The notes beneath the pieces are model-generated. The model searched no databases. It saw nothing but the letters and a program-made list of their open reading frames with translations, and was not told where the DNA came from. Below are positions 7,583 through 15,773 of a stretch of 35,005 nucleotides of DNA, one piece after another. Every line of letters begins with the position of its first letter. The stretch's first letter is position 1. This DNA is from a virus. The stretch is taken from positions 1-35,005 of the IMG/VR virus record IMGVR_UViG_3300043783_000054, one strand, 5' to 3'. The translations under genes and the position numbers were made by a program.

Positions 7583-7645
7583 GAGAAATTTTCCACTTCG
7601 CATCACGCGGATTACGGTTAGTGAAACGGGTTACGGATTATGGTC

Positions 7646-7657
7646 GTGCGTATGCAC
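7646..7657. promoter_or_regulatory. Palindrome GTGCGTATGCAC (operator candidate 1)
   Basis: A 12-bp palindrome with one mismatch in the core. It is nearly identical to the perfect palindrome at 7830-7841 in the same intergenic gap. Nearby lie repeated TTAGTG...AAACGG motifs (from 7619 and 7697) and the dyad CGGAC/GTCCG (7708-7721). Confidence 0.5.
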
Positions 7658-7829
7658 AAGCAAAGACTTGTCCGGTTCTAGCGGTTTGGGTTCAGATTAG
7701 TGCGAAACGGACACCGGTCCGCGCCCCGAAAACATCGATTACAAACCGTAAACTGTCATCGAACTGAAAGCTAAATTGAAAGGCGATTGACAGTTGGCGA
7801 ACAGGGGTTCCAGATCAGATAACGCCAAA

Positions 7830-7841
7830 GTGCGTACGCAC
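7830..7841. promoter_or_regulatory. Palindrome GTGCGTACGCAC (operator candidate 2)
   Basis: A perfect 12-bp palindrome, 184 bases from its near copy at 7646. It lies about 30 bases upstream of a plus-strand promoter-like pair at 7870-7898, so a protein bound here could control rightward late transcription. Confidence 0.55.
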
Positions 7842-7869
7842 AGATCGTAAGTCGTTGATTCTAAAAGAG

Positions 7870-7898
7870 TTAGCGCTGTTACAACAATTTGTCATAAT
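7870..7898 (+). promoter_or_regulatory. Candidate rightward promoter in the 7528-8097 gap
   Basis: TTAGCG and CATAAT are separated by 17 bases (5 of 6 matches at -10, weak -35). This gap of about 570 bases holds no convincing gene. Further possible elements are a consensus TTGACA at 7787 without a good -10, a TATACT at 8054 with a weak -35, an 11-bp direct repeat AATTCCAGTTC at 7923 and 8067, and stems at 7970-7984 and 7983-8004 without T-runs. At least one of these should drive the late genes from 8098. Confidence 0.4.
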
Positions 7899-8097
7899 GG
7901 ATTTTATCAACCGTTCTACCGCAATTCCAGTTCAGATGAGAAGCATTCTTAACTCTGGGAATCGCGAAGCCGTCGCTCCGACGGGGTGATAAATTTTGCA
8001 CCCCCTATTCCCGATCCGCGAACCGGAAAAACATCGATGAACCCGAACAGCGATATACTGTCGGCAAATTCCAGTTCGCTAACCCCGGAGCGCGGCC

Positions 8098-8880
8098 ATG
8101 CCAGGCGAAAACGGTTACTTCAAAAGCGTCGACAGCAATCCGCTGCTGATGCCTCTGCCTTTTGGCGCGACGCTGGGCCGCGTGGGCGGACATTCGCGCG
8201 TGGCGCTCTACGGGCACACCCCGACACCTGCGGCGAACACAGACTGCTGGGAAGGAGCCGCGCTCTACCCGTTCCAGACCGTGGCAAGCGTTCTGGAAAT
8301 CCTTTCCGCTTCAGCAAACGACACGGCGGCAGGCACCGGCGCACGTTCGATGATGATTCAGGGGCTGGATCTGAACTTCAACCCGCTTAGCGAAGTGGTC
8401 GTGATGAACGGCACAACGCCGGTTCAGACGGCCAACAGCTACCTGCGGGTGAACGGGTTAAACATCCAGACTTCCGGTAGCGGCCACGTGAATGCGGGGG
8501 ATATCACCTTGCGCCTGACTGGCGCAGGCGCGACCCAGGCGATTGCGCGGGCAGGGTACGGCTACGCGAAGCAGTGTCTCTACACCGTGCCGGCGGGTTT
8601 TACCCTGCTGACGACCGACGTGTTGCCTGAGTGCGGCGGTACGAGTGCGGCAACGGGGATTGTGTTCGCTTTCATGCGCGTGAGCCCTACGCTTCAGATC
8701 CAGATCACGAACGAGTACACCACCAACCCGGGCAACCCGGTACAGCGCTCAATCATCACGGGCGCGGTTGTGCCGTCCACCTACGCTGTGGTTATGCACC
8801 TGTCGCGGCTGAACGGTGCACCGACGGAAGGCTTCTGTTCGCTCAATGGCATTCTGGTCGATAACACCCAGCTGGTATGA
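8098..8880 (+). CDS. Probable capsid decoration/structural protein (260 aa)
   Basis: A beta-rich virion-type protein. The central stretch (ILSASANDTAAGTGARSMM then GLDLNFNPLSEVVVMNGTTPVQT) is a pattern I know from structural proteins of tailed phages, where a SANDT...GTGAR motif is followed by alternating strands. No signal peptide or catalytic motif is seen. CGGAG lies 7 bases before the ATG. It is the first gene after the regulatory gap and opens the late module, overlapping the next gene by ATGA. Decoration or head-fibre role is inferred. Confidence 0.68.
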   Translation: MPGENGYFKSVDSNPLLMPLPFGATLGRVGGHSRVALYGHTPTPAANTDCWEGAALYPFQTVASVLEILSASANDTAAGTGARSMMIQGLDLNFNPLSEVVVMNGTTPVQTANSYLRVNGLNIQTSGSGHVNAGDITLRLTGAGATQAIARAGYGYAKQCLYTVPAGFTLLTTDVLPECGGTSAATGIVFAFMRVSPTLQIQITNEYTTNPGNPVQRSIITGAVVPSTYAVVMHLSRLNGAPTEGFCSLNGILVDNTQLV

Positions 8881-9095
8881 GCGCTACCCTGCTGAAGTTC
8901 CAGAAGAACGGCACGCCCGCCGTGCTCGCGGCCAATCTTGAGGCTCAGGCTGACCAGATCGATTTCATGCTGGTTGTGTGCGTCATGAAAGACGGCGGGA
9001 TAAAGCACCACTGGTCGCAGATTCCGAACAGCCTGACCGCGCTCGGCGCCGCCGAGACGCTGAAGCAGGCGATGCTCGAGGCTTGCGACGAATGA
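8877..9095 (+). CDS. Small hypothetical protein (72 aa)
   Basis: A mixed alpha/beta small protein between the decoration-like gene and the terminase, coupled on both sides by ATGA. It ends with an amphipathic helix (TALGAAETLKQAMLEACDE). Not recognised. Position before TerL would fit a packaging accessory, but it lacks a helix-turn-helix, so I do not call it TerS. Confidence 0.65.
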   Translation: MSATLLKFQKNGTPAVLAANLEAQADQIDFMLVVCVMKDGGIKHHWSQIPNSLTALGAAETLKQAMLEACDE

Positions 9096-11098
9096 GTTTC
9101 AACGCGGCTGCCACGCTTCGGGTTATCTCGGAGGACCGGGCGCTGGCAAGTGCGATGGTGTTTCCGCACCGGCATCCGCAGAAGAGCCCGCGCGCGCACG
9201 TCGAGATCATGGACGCGTGGCGTAGTCAGGATACCTACGTCCTGATCGAGATGTTCCGCGAGGGCGGCAAGTCCACCCTGTCGGAGGAGTTCCTGCTGCT
9301 CGAAGCCGGGTTTGGCAACTTCGGCTACTGCATCGTGATCGGGGAGAACTATACGAAAGCCTGCCAGCGGCTTGAAGCGATCAAGTTCGAGGCGGCAAGG
9401 AACACGAAGCTGCTGGCGCTCTTCGGCAAGATGGCGAAGGTGGCCGGGTGTCTGTGGAACGAACACCAGTTCGAGCTTCCGAACGGCGTGCTGCTCGAAG
9501 CGCATGGATGGGAGGAGGAGTTCCGGGGCTTCAAGTGGCACGATATCCGGCCAGATCGGGCGTACATCGATGACTTTGAGAACAAGGAGCGGGTCAAGGA
9601 CAAGGCGGCGGTTGACGCCTCGATGCGCAAGATCTACCTTGAGCTGGTGCCAGCGATGGACAAGGAGAAGGGCAAGATCCGGGTAACCGGGACGCCACTG
9701 GCCGAAGACTGCGCCATTACGCGCATGCGCGGCAACCCCGACTGGACGACGCTGCGCTTTCCGATTTGCAACGGCGAGATTGACGACCCGAAGACGGAAG
9801 CTACGTGGCCTGACCGCTATCCGATGTCCTGGATCCGCCAGCGGCGCGATGAGATGGAGCGCGCGGGCCAGCTGCGCGGGTTCCTCCAGGAGTACATGCT
9901 GATGGCGATCGGCAGCCAGGACAAGCCCTTCGAGACGGAGCATATCCATGAAATCGCAATCGACCCGGCGCCGTGGTTACCTAAAACTCTGGTGGTGGAT
10001 CCTGCCCGTACCGCTAATGTGGGCAGTTCTGACCGGACAGGCAGAGTGGTTCTTTCTCGGCTCGCCACCCGGATCTACGTGCATGCCAGTTCCGGCGAAT
10101 ACTGGAAACCCGACCAGATCATCGCCGACGCCTTCGCTACGTCCGCACGTTTCGATGCCGCTGCTGTGGCGATAGAGAAGAATTCGCTGGACGAATGGCT
10201 GCTGCAGCCTATGCGCGCGGAGATGCTCAGGCGTGGCGAAAGCCTGCCGCTGAAAGCTATCCAGGCGCCGCAGGACCGTTCGAAGGAGCAGTTCATCATG
10301 GGCCTGCAACCGTTCTTCGAAGCCGGGGATATCGTGCTGGTCGGCGGGCGCGGCGCGCATCCGCAGCTGGTCGCGGAGATCCTGAACTTCCCGTCGGGCA
10401 AGCGGGACATCCTTAACGCGCTGGCGTACGCCCAGCGGGTTTTCTCGGGAACGGTCGTGTATGAAGACTTCGGGCAGCACAATCTCACGAGCGAGTATGA
10501 GCCTTCGTCGCGGCACGCGCTTGCTCTGTGCTTCAACGCAACTGGTGCTGAAACTACCGCTGTGCTGGTTTCTGTGGAAGGCGAGCGGATGGTTGCCGTT
10601 GCCGACTGGATTTCGCCTGTCCCTCCTGCTCAGGCTGTCCCGGACGTTAAGGCGCTCGTTAGAGCGGCTTTCCCGCGCGCGAAGCTGAGCTGCTGGCTGC
10701 CGGCCGATGTGATGGACCAGCAGGACCGCATGCCGCTGATGGCGGCGCTGCGGGCCTCCGGCCTCCAGCCTATGCGCGGCGCTTACGCCAGCATGGCGCG
10801 CGGTTGCCTGTCGCCTATGATCCGCACCGAGATGAAGGGCCGCCGGCTGTTCCTCGTGGACTCGAACGCGCGGCACACGATGAACGCCATGGCTGGCGGA
10901 TACAACTTTCCGGTCATGAAAAACGGCGTGCAGAACACGGAACCGGAGCGCGGGCCCCACCGCACGCTGATGGAGGGTCTGGAGTCGGCGGCTTCGGTTA
11001 TCTGCGCCAGCGCTGGAAATAGCTTGCCGGATGACTTACACTCTGCTAGAAATCCGCAAGGTGCAACTTACTTTACCTCTCTTCCCAGGAGAAGCTGA
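9092..11098 (+). CDS. Terminase large subunit with C-terminal extension
   Basis: ATP-driven DNA packaging motor and nuclease. Counting from ATG 9092 (ATGA overlap): variant Walker A FREGGKST at 55-62, Walker B AYIDD at 157-161, and the coupling motif VTGTP after it. The RNase H-like nuclease has acidic residues at D303 (VVDPAR), E362 (AIEKN) and D439 (KRDILNALAYA). A usual terminase would end near residue 460. Here about 200 further residues read like a second, degenerate RNase H-like fold (ALALCFNATGAETTAVLVSV, then LFLVDSNARHTMNAMAGGYN, then HRTLMEGLESAASV). Start 8978 is rejected because its extra 38 residues lie inside the previous gene. Confidence 0.9.
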   Translation: MSFNAAATLRVISEDRALASAMVFPHRHPQKSPRAHVEIMDAWRSQDTYVLIEMFREGGKSTLSEEFLLLEAGFGNFGYCIVIGENYTKACQRLEAIKFEAARNTKLLALFGKMAKVAGCLWNEHQFELPNGVLLEAHGWEEEFRGFKWHDIRPDRAYIDDFENKERVKDKAAVDASMRKIYLELVPAMDKEKGKIRVTGTPLAEDCAITRMRGNPDWTTLRFPICNGEIDDPKTEATWPDRYPMSWIRQRRDEMERAGQLRGFLQEYMLMAIGSQDKPFETEHIHEIAIDPAPWLPKTLVVDPARTANVGSSDRTGRVVLSRLATRIYVHASSGEYWKPDQIIADAFATSARFDAAAVAIEKNSLDEWLLQPMRAEMLRRGESLPLKAIQAPQDRSKEQFIMGLQPFFEAGDIVLVGGRGAHPQLVAEILNFPSGKRDILNALAYAQRVFSGTVVYEDFGQHNLTSEYEPSSRHALALCFNATGAETTAVLVSVEGERMVAVADWISPVPPAQAVPDVKALVRAAFPRAKLSCWLPADVMDQQDRMPLMAALRASGLQPMRGAYASMARGCLSPMIRTEMKGRRLFLVDSNARHTMNAMAGGYNFPVMKNGVQNTEPERGPHRTLMEGLESAASVICASAGNSLPDDLHSARNPQGATYFTSLPRRS

Positions 11099-11099
11099 C

Positions 11100-11261
11100 A
11101 TGGCCGTTTCCCGTACGATTACCCCAAAAGCCCCGTCGCAGAACCCGGTTGGCTTCTACAAGGGCCAGCAGCAGGGCGGTGCCCAGGGCAAGCCCGAGAA
11201 GGTTGGCGAGAAGCTGACCGGCGGCCCGATGCGCGAAGTGATGCGCCGCAAGGGGTTGTGA
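11100..11261 (+). CDS. Tiny basic protein 1 (53 aa)
   Basis: It begins MAVSRTITPKAPSQNPVGFY and ends in MREVMRRKGL. It is Lys/Arg/Gln/Gly-rich and probably unstructured. AGGAG lies 8 bases before the ATG. First of four very small basic genes between terminase and portal. Possible virion-associated or DNA-binding peptide; no family recognised. Confidence 0.65.
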   Translation: MAVSRTITPKAPSQNPVGFYKGQQQGGAQGKPEKVGEKLTGGPMREVMRRKGL

Positions 11262-11263
11262 TC

Positions 11264-11413
11264 ATGGGCGGCCGGAAACGTCTCAGCCCTGAGCGCGCAA
11301 TGGAGAGACGTAGCCTCCAGAGCAAGTCCGTCACTCCCGCGCGTCAAAAGGGCGCTTCGGGCGCGACCGTGGGCGGTGCGGGTAACGCAAAGCGCCCGCC
11401 AAAGGGGAAGTAG
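11264..11413 (+). CDS. Tiny basic protein 2 (49 aa)
   Basis: It reads MGGRKRLSPERAMERRSLQ and ends KRPPKGK. It is extremely rich in Arg, Lys and Gly. AAGGGG at the end of the previous gene is the ribosome site. Second member of the basic quartet; spacing of 2 bases to each neighbour implies one transcript. Confidence 0.6.
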   Translation: MGGRKRLSPERAMERRSLQSKSVTPARQKGASGATVGGAGNAKRPPKGK

Positions 11414-11415
11414 CC

Positions 11416-11559
11416 ATGGAATCCAAGAAAGGACGCATGTCGCGCGTCTATACTGGCGACAAGAAGCCCGCGTCACCTGAGAAGGTAAAGCACGGTGACA
11501 AGATGCCGGAGCGCGGCGAACGGACTTCGAAGCACAAGACGCCCCGCATGGGAGGCTGA
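11416..11559 (+). CDS. Tiny basic protein 3 (47 aa)
   Basis: It reads MESKKGRMSRVYTGDKKPA and ends KTPRMGG. Highly charged, Lys-rich, probably disordered. AAAGGGGAAG precedes the ATG by a few bases. Its last codons (GGGAGGCTGA) contain the ribosome site of the next gene. Confidence 0.6.
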   Translation: MESKKGRMSRVYTGDKKPASPEKVKHGDKMPERGERTSKHKTPRMGG

Positions 11560-11560
11560 C

Positions 11561-11734
11561 ATGATGAAGCATCATAAGGACGGCAAGAGCACGTCCGAGT
11601 CGCGCGACGTGCGTGAATTCTTCGGGCAGACCCGCAAGAAGCCGGAACCGGACGACAAGCCGCGCCGCGTGCCGAAAGACAAGAACTCCGGAACGAGCGT
11701 CGCGAAGCGCCTCGCGGGTAAGGTTATCGGCTGA
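11561..11734 (+). CDS. Tiny basic protein 4 (57 aa)
   Basis: It starts MMKHHKDGKSTSESRDVREF (ATG 11561, or the second ATG at 11564, which has better spacing from GGAGG). It is Lys/Arg-rich and hydrophilic, ending VAKRLAGKVIG. The stop overlaps the portal start (TGATG). Together the quartet may be small virion or DNA-condensing proteins; that is inferred. Confidence 0.65.
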   Translation: MMKHHKDGKSTSESRDVREFFGQTRKKPEPDDKPRRVPKDKNSGTSVAKRLAGKVIG

Positions 11735-13923
11735 TGGCTCGGAAAAAAGACGAGAAGAAAAAAGAGGAAGAAAAACCGGTCATCGAGATCGTGGATTCGC
11801 GCGCCATCGATGCGGAGCGATTAGACGAAAAGCTCGAGAATTTTGCGGAGGACCTAGGCTCCGACGCAATGATTGAAGCGGGCAAGTTGTACCCGAAGAT
11901 TCAAAAGTCGTATGAGAACAAGCAGCAGCAGTCCGATCATGTCGAAGAGTACTGGAACATCTACAATGCGATCCCCGACGAAAACCAGCAGTACACCGGC
12001 AATAGCCAGTGCTACATACCGGCAGTCCGGGACGCTATCAACGCTCGCTGCAAGCGCACTCTTGCAACCTTATTCCCTGCCAACTACAAGCATGTCGATG
12101 CGGTGGGACCCGCAAGCGTCACCCCTTTCCCGACTCTCGCCTTACTTGAACATTACATCCGTAAGACGAACCTGAAAGATATCGTTCGCGCGGATCTGCT
12201 TTCGGGCGACGTGACAGGGCAGTGGATTCTCTACGTGGACTGGATGCGCACAACGCGGCGCATCACCGAGCTGGTCAAGAAGCCGCCCATTCTCGCCAGC
12301 GATGACGGGATCGAAGCGGAAGATGTGACCGTGGACGAAGAATGGGACACGGAAGAGAAGGAAATCGTTGACGAGATGCCCGACATCACGCCAATGGCGG
12401 TTGACGACCTGGCGGTCTATCCGCCCACGGTGAACGACATCGAGCGCGCGACCGCTACGGCGGTACGCCTGCGCCTGTCCAAGGACTCCGTCCAGCAGTT
12501 CATTGACGAGGGTGTCTTCGTCGGCTGGAATGCGAAAGAAATCATGGACAATCTGAACGAGCCGGACGGCGGCCGTCAGAAACGCGTGCCGAACAAGCGC
12601 CGCACGGCAGATGCCGGCGTGCGCACGGAAGGGACGTACAAGTACGCCCTGATTTACGAAGTTCACACGAACCTGGAACTGGAAGAAGGCAAGGGCAAGG
12701 AGCCGTGCTTCATCTATTATGCCGGTCCGGAAGTCATCCTCGGCATTATCCGCAACCCGTTCTGGTCAAAGAAACGCCCGATCATCACGGCGCCGGTGGA
12801 GCGTATTCAGGGTACGGTGTACGGTATCTCGCGCGTCGAGCCGGTCAAGTATCTCCAGTGGAATCTGAACGATTACTGGAATATGGGCCAGGACAGCGCG
12901 CAGTACGCGCTGCTGCCTATCGTCATGACGGACCCGCTGGCGAACCCGAACTACCAGAGCATGGTGATGGGCCTGGCTGCCGTATGGCTGACGAATCCGC
13001 AAACCACGGAGTTCGCGCAGTTTCCCGCGATCTACAAGGATGCCGTAGCGCTATGCCAGGCGATCAAGTCGCAGATCCAGGAATCGATGGACGTGAATGA
13101 CGCGATGCTCGGCAAGATGCCCCCGGGGCGGAAGAACCAGGCGCAAGCCGCAGCCCAGGCCCAGTCGCAGGAGTCGAACATTATCGATCACGCGAAACGC
13201 TACGAAGGCTGCATCCTGAATCCGCTGCTTGAACGTATGTTCGAGCTTGACCGCCAGTTCCGCACAAAGGAACTGACAGTGGTGACGATGGGCGAAGTTG
13301 GCGCCCGCGCGAAACAGGAAGAAATTCCGGTACAGGCGTTCAGCGAGCGGTACTTCTTCCGCTGGTGTGGCACGGCCTACCAGACCGGCATGCAGCGCAT
13401 GCAGCAGATGATTGCCTGGATGAACGTGCTGCGCGGTATCCCGCCGCAACAGCTCGACGGCCGCCGGTTGAATGTCGGTCCGATCCTGGAGATGGGCACT
13501 GAACAGATCTTCGGGCCGGAAGTGGCGCCGCGCATCCTGATCGACGAACGCAACCTGTTCCACGTCGAGCCGTCAGACGAAAACCTGATGATGCACAACG
13601 GTTTGCCTGCGGAAGTGCATCCTGCGGATGACGATCAGCGGCACATCGCCGAGCACATGCAAGGCGCGACACTCACCGGCGATCCGGCAGGCCTGTTCCG
13701 CGCGCATATCCAGCAGCATCAGCAGGCGATGAACGCGAAGATGCAGAAGCAACTCGGACCGCCCCAGCAGCAACAGGGCCAGCCGGGGGTTCCCGGCGGC
13801 GCGGGACCGGGTGTGGCCGGAACGCCGCGCCCCGGCGCGCAACCGGCGCAACCCCGGCCTCAGGGGCCTGCCGGTATGGTGCATCCCGACCAGATGGCCG
13901 ATCCGGCAGCGGGGCCGCGATGA
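11734..13923 (+). CDS. Portal protein
   Basis: At 729 aa it has the length usual for podovirus portals (P22 gp1 is about 725). The order is a highly charged N-terminus, helical wing and clip segments with PAVRDAINARCKRTLATLFPANYKHV and LQWNLNDYWNMGQDSAQYALLP, then a Gln/Pro/Gly-rich tail from about residue 670. It sits between terminase and head genes, the standard place. It forms the dodecameric vertex through which DNA enters. A Met-rich helix (RMQQMIAWMNVLR) precedes the tail. No frameshift is visible. Confidence 0.87.
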   Translation: MARKKDEKKKEEEKPVIEIVDSRAIDAERLDEKLENFAEDLGSDAMIEAGKLYPKIQKSYENKQQQSDHVEEYWNIYNAIPDENQQYTGNSQCYIPAVRDAINARCKRTLATLFPANYKHVDAVGPASVTPFPTLALLEHYIRKTNLKDIVRADLLSGDVTGQWILYVDWMRTTRRITELVKKPPILASDDGIEAEDVTVDEEWDTEEKEIVDEMPDITPMAVDDLAVYPPTVNDIERATATAVRLRLSKDSVQQFIDEGVFVGWNAKEIMDNLNEPDGGRQKRVPNKRRTADAGVRTEGTYKYALIYEVHTNLELEEGKGKEPCFIYYAGPEVILGIIRNPFWSKKRPIITAPVERIQGTVYGISRVEPVKYLQWNLNDYWNMGQDSAQYALLPIVMTDPLANPNYQSMVMGLAAVWLTNPQTTEFAQFPAIYKDAVALCQAIKSQIQESMDVNDAMLGKMPPGRKNQAQAAAQAQSQESNIIDHAKRYEGCILNPLLERMFELDRQFRTKELTVVTMGEVGARAKQEEIPVQAFSERYFFRWCGTAYQTGMQRMQQMIAWMNVLRGIPPQQLDGRRLNVGPILEMGTEQIFGPEVAPRILIDERNLFHVEPSDENLMMHNGLPAEVHPADDDQRHIAEHMQGATLTGDPAGLFRAHIQQHQQAMNAKMQKQLGPPQQQQGQPGVPGGAGPGVAGTPRPGAQPAQPRPQGPAGMVHPDQMADPAAGPR

Positions 13924-14249
13924 TCGCACGCTCGACGCCATGGGGCACAATCCAGTTCGGTGACGCGTTTTACCGGCTCACCGAACTGGAGCAACGCGCC
14001 GTAATCGCGCATGAGGAAGGGCACATCCACCACCGGCACGCGCTCAAACGCCTGTGGTGGCTGGCTTCGTTCCAGTGGAAAGGTTTCTTCAAGCGCTGCG
14101 AAGCACAGGAGCTGGAAGCCGACCGGTACGCGGTGGAGCGCGGCCACGCGGCCGGACTCATCTCTTTCCTGTTCCGGCAGGGACTGCATGTAAAATCGGA
14201 CGGATATCCGACGCACCGACAGCGCATAGAGGCTATCCATGTCCGATGA
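13920..14249 (+). CDS. M48-like mini zinc metallopeptidase (109 aa)
   Basis: A minimal gluzincin: HEEGH at residues 31-35 and a downstream ExxxD motif (ELEAD, E64-D68), as in the M48 family, where two His and the Glu bind zinc and the HExxH Glu is catalytic. Bacterial M48 proteins such as HtpX or BepA are over 280 aa and have membrane or TPR parts; this has neither. The start overlaps the portal stop (ATGA), and the end overlaps the fibre gene by 11 bases. Its place in the head-gene block suggests virion maturation or a protease carried in the particle, but no substrate is shown. Confidence 0.78.
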   Translation: MIARSTPWGTIQFGDAFYRLTELEQRAVIAHEEGHIHHRHALKRLWWLASFQWKGFFKRCEAQELEADRYAVERGHAAGLISFLFRQGLHVKSDGYPTHRQRIEAIHVR

Positions 14250-15717
14250 ATTCCTGATCGTTCCGTACAAGGTGCGTGCCGCCGGTACCGACGTGCCGCC
14301 GGAGGAAGTGCAGGCGGGTATCAATTCGCTTGCCCAGCAGACCACGATCGCGCTGAATACGCTTTCGACCCAGGCGCAGATCCCGTCCGGCCCCGCCGGC
14401 GGCGACCTTGGCGGAACGTACCCCAACCCGACGGTTACCGGTTCGCATATCACGTCGGGCACCCTGTCAGGCGTCGCGATCACCGCGAGCACGGTTGACA
14501 GCACGCCAGTCGGCACAACGACCCCTTCCACAGTAGCTGGCACCAGCGTATTCGCAGGCGGCGGCACGACACCGGCGGTTACCGCGACCGGTACGCAGGT
14601 CTGGAACAGCCCGAGCCCGACCGTCCAGTTTATCGATTCGATCCGCAGTGCAGGCAACAAGAATGCCTTCATGACGTGGGGGTCTACCGTTCTGGCTTTC
14701 GGGTTCGCGAACGATGCCTTTACCAGTTTCACGAACGCGCTGACGATCACCGGCGGTCAGGTGTCCGGCATCAGCGGCATCACGTCTACGAGCGGGTCTG
14801 GCGCATGGGCGCACACGGGCGGCTTCAGCGCTTCGGGCGGCATCAACAGCACGGCAATTGGCGCAACAACGCCGAGCACAGGCGCATTCACGACTTTGAC
14901 AGCGACCACGCCTGTAGGCGTGGCGAGCGGCGGTACGGGCCGCAATACCCTTACGGCGCACGGCGTTCTGTTAGGCGAAGGCACGGCGGCGATCAATCAG
15001 ACGGCGGTTGGCACGACGGGACTGGCTCTTATCGGTCAAACCGGCGCCGATCCGGTTTTCGGTTTCCCGACTGGGGCACTGATTAACGTTCAGGTTTTCA
15101 CTTCGACAGGCACCTACACGCCGACTGCTGGCACAAACAGCGTTATCGTAGAAGTTCAAGCTCCCGGCGGTGGTTCCGGCGGTAACGTAGCCACCGGCAG
15201 TGGCCAGAACTCGGTCAACGGCCCCGGCGGCAGTGGCGCGTACGCAAAGGTTCGACTGACAAGTGGCTTCTCGGGAGTTACGGCTACTATCGGTCCTGTT
15301 GGCGCTGCGGGCGCCGCTGGTAGTAACGCGGGTGGCGCAGGCGGAACAACATCGTTCGGCGCTATCATTTCCTGTCCGGGCGGCGGTGGCGGCGCTGCCG
15401 GTGTGATCATATCGGCGGCACCGACCGCGGGCGCTTTGGCAGGTGCCGGAGGAGCGACACCAACTGTTTCGTCAGGCACGGTACTGATGTCTGCCAAAGG
15501 GCAGTACGGTACGCCGGGACTCGATCTGGTATTGAGCACTTTTATCATCTGGGGCTTCGGCGGCAGCAGCTTTTTAGGGATCGGATCAGTTTTTGCCGGC
15601 ACCACCGGTTCGGGCTACGGGTGGGGCGCCGTAGGAAGTTTTAACACCCAGAGTACTGCCGCATCAGCCGGTGCGCCCGGCGGCCCGGGTGTTGTGATTG
15701 TCTACGAATACGCATGA
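14239..15717 (+). CDS. Tail fibre/receptor-binding protein with Gly-rich tip (492 aa)
   Basis: The N-terminal part has the GDLGGTYPNPTV motif common in phage tail fibres, followed by Thr/Ser-rich beta repeats. From about residue 285 a Gly-rich domain begins (VQAPGGGSGGN, GPGGSGAYAKV, CPGGGGGAAG), like adhesin tips built of polyglycine helices in other phage fibres. No signal peptide. A strong promoter starts directly after the stop codon. It likely contacts the host surface. The ATG at 14239 is preceded by GAGG. Confidence 0.75.
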   Translation: MSDEFLIVPYKVRAAGTDVPPEEVQAGINSLAQQTTIALNTLSTQAQIPSGPAGGDLGGTYPNPTVTGSHITSGTLSGVAITASTVDSTPVGTTTPSTVAGTSVFAGGGTTPAVTATGTQVWNSPSPTVQFIDSIRSAGNKNAFMTWGSTVLAFGFANDAFTSFTNALTITGGQVSGISGITSTSGSGAWAHTGGFSASGGINSTAIGATTPSTGAFTTLTATTPVGVASGGTGRNTLTAHGVLLGEGTAAINQTAVGTTGLALIGQTGADPVFGFPTGALINVQVFTSTGTYTPTAGTNSVIVEVQAPGGGSGGNVATGSGQNSVNGPGGSGAYAKVRLTSGFSGVTATIGPVGAAGAAGSNAGGAGGTTSFGAIISCPGGGGGAAGVIISAAPTAGALAGAGGATPTVSSGTVLMSAKGQYGTPGLDLVLSTFIIWGFGGSSFLGIGSVFAGTTGSGYGWGAVGSFNTQSTAASAGAPGGPGVVIVYEYA

Positions 15718-15746
15718 TTGACAATTTACGTTGTAAAGCATATAAC
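15718..15746 (+). promoter_or_regulatory. Strong sigma70 promoter inside the late module
   Basis: TTGACA (15718-15723), a 17-base spacer, and TATAAC (15741-15746). This is a full-consensus -35 with ideal spacing and a 5 of 6 -10. It begins at the base after the fibre stop codon; transcription would begin near 15753, just before AGGAG (15763) and GTG 15774. It gives the scaffold and capsid genes their own promoter. Confidence 0.85.
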
Positions 15747-15773
15747 CGGCGAAAGCCCATCCAGGAGCATATC

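Noticed and set aside
7970-8004. Intrinsic terminator upstream of the late genes
   Set aside because: Two stems exist, CCGTCG/CGACGG and GGGGTG/CACCCC, but neither is followed by a T-run.
8945-9949. 334-residue minus-strand frame opposite the terminase
   Set aside because: The terminase motifs on the plus strand are unequivocal; the antisense frame has no ribosome site or domain.
15714-15773. ATG 15714 as start of the 168-aa virion protein
   Set aside because: Its first codons contain a near-consensus promoter; GTG 15774 has AGGAG at 6 bases.
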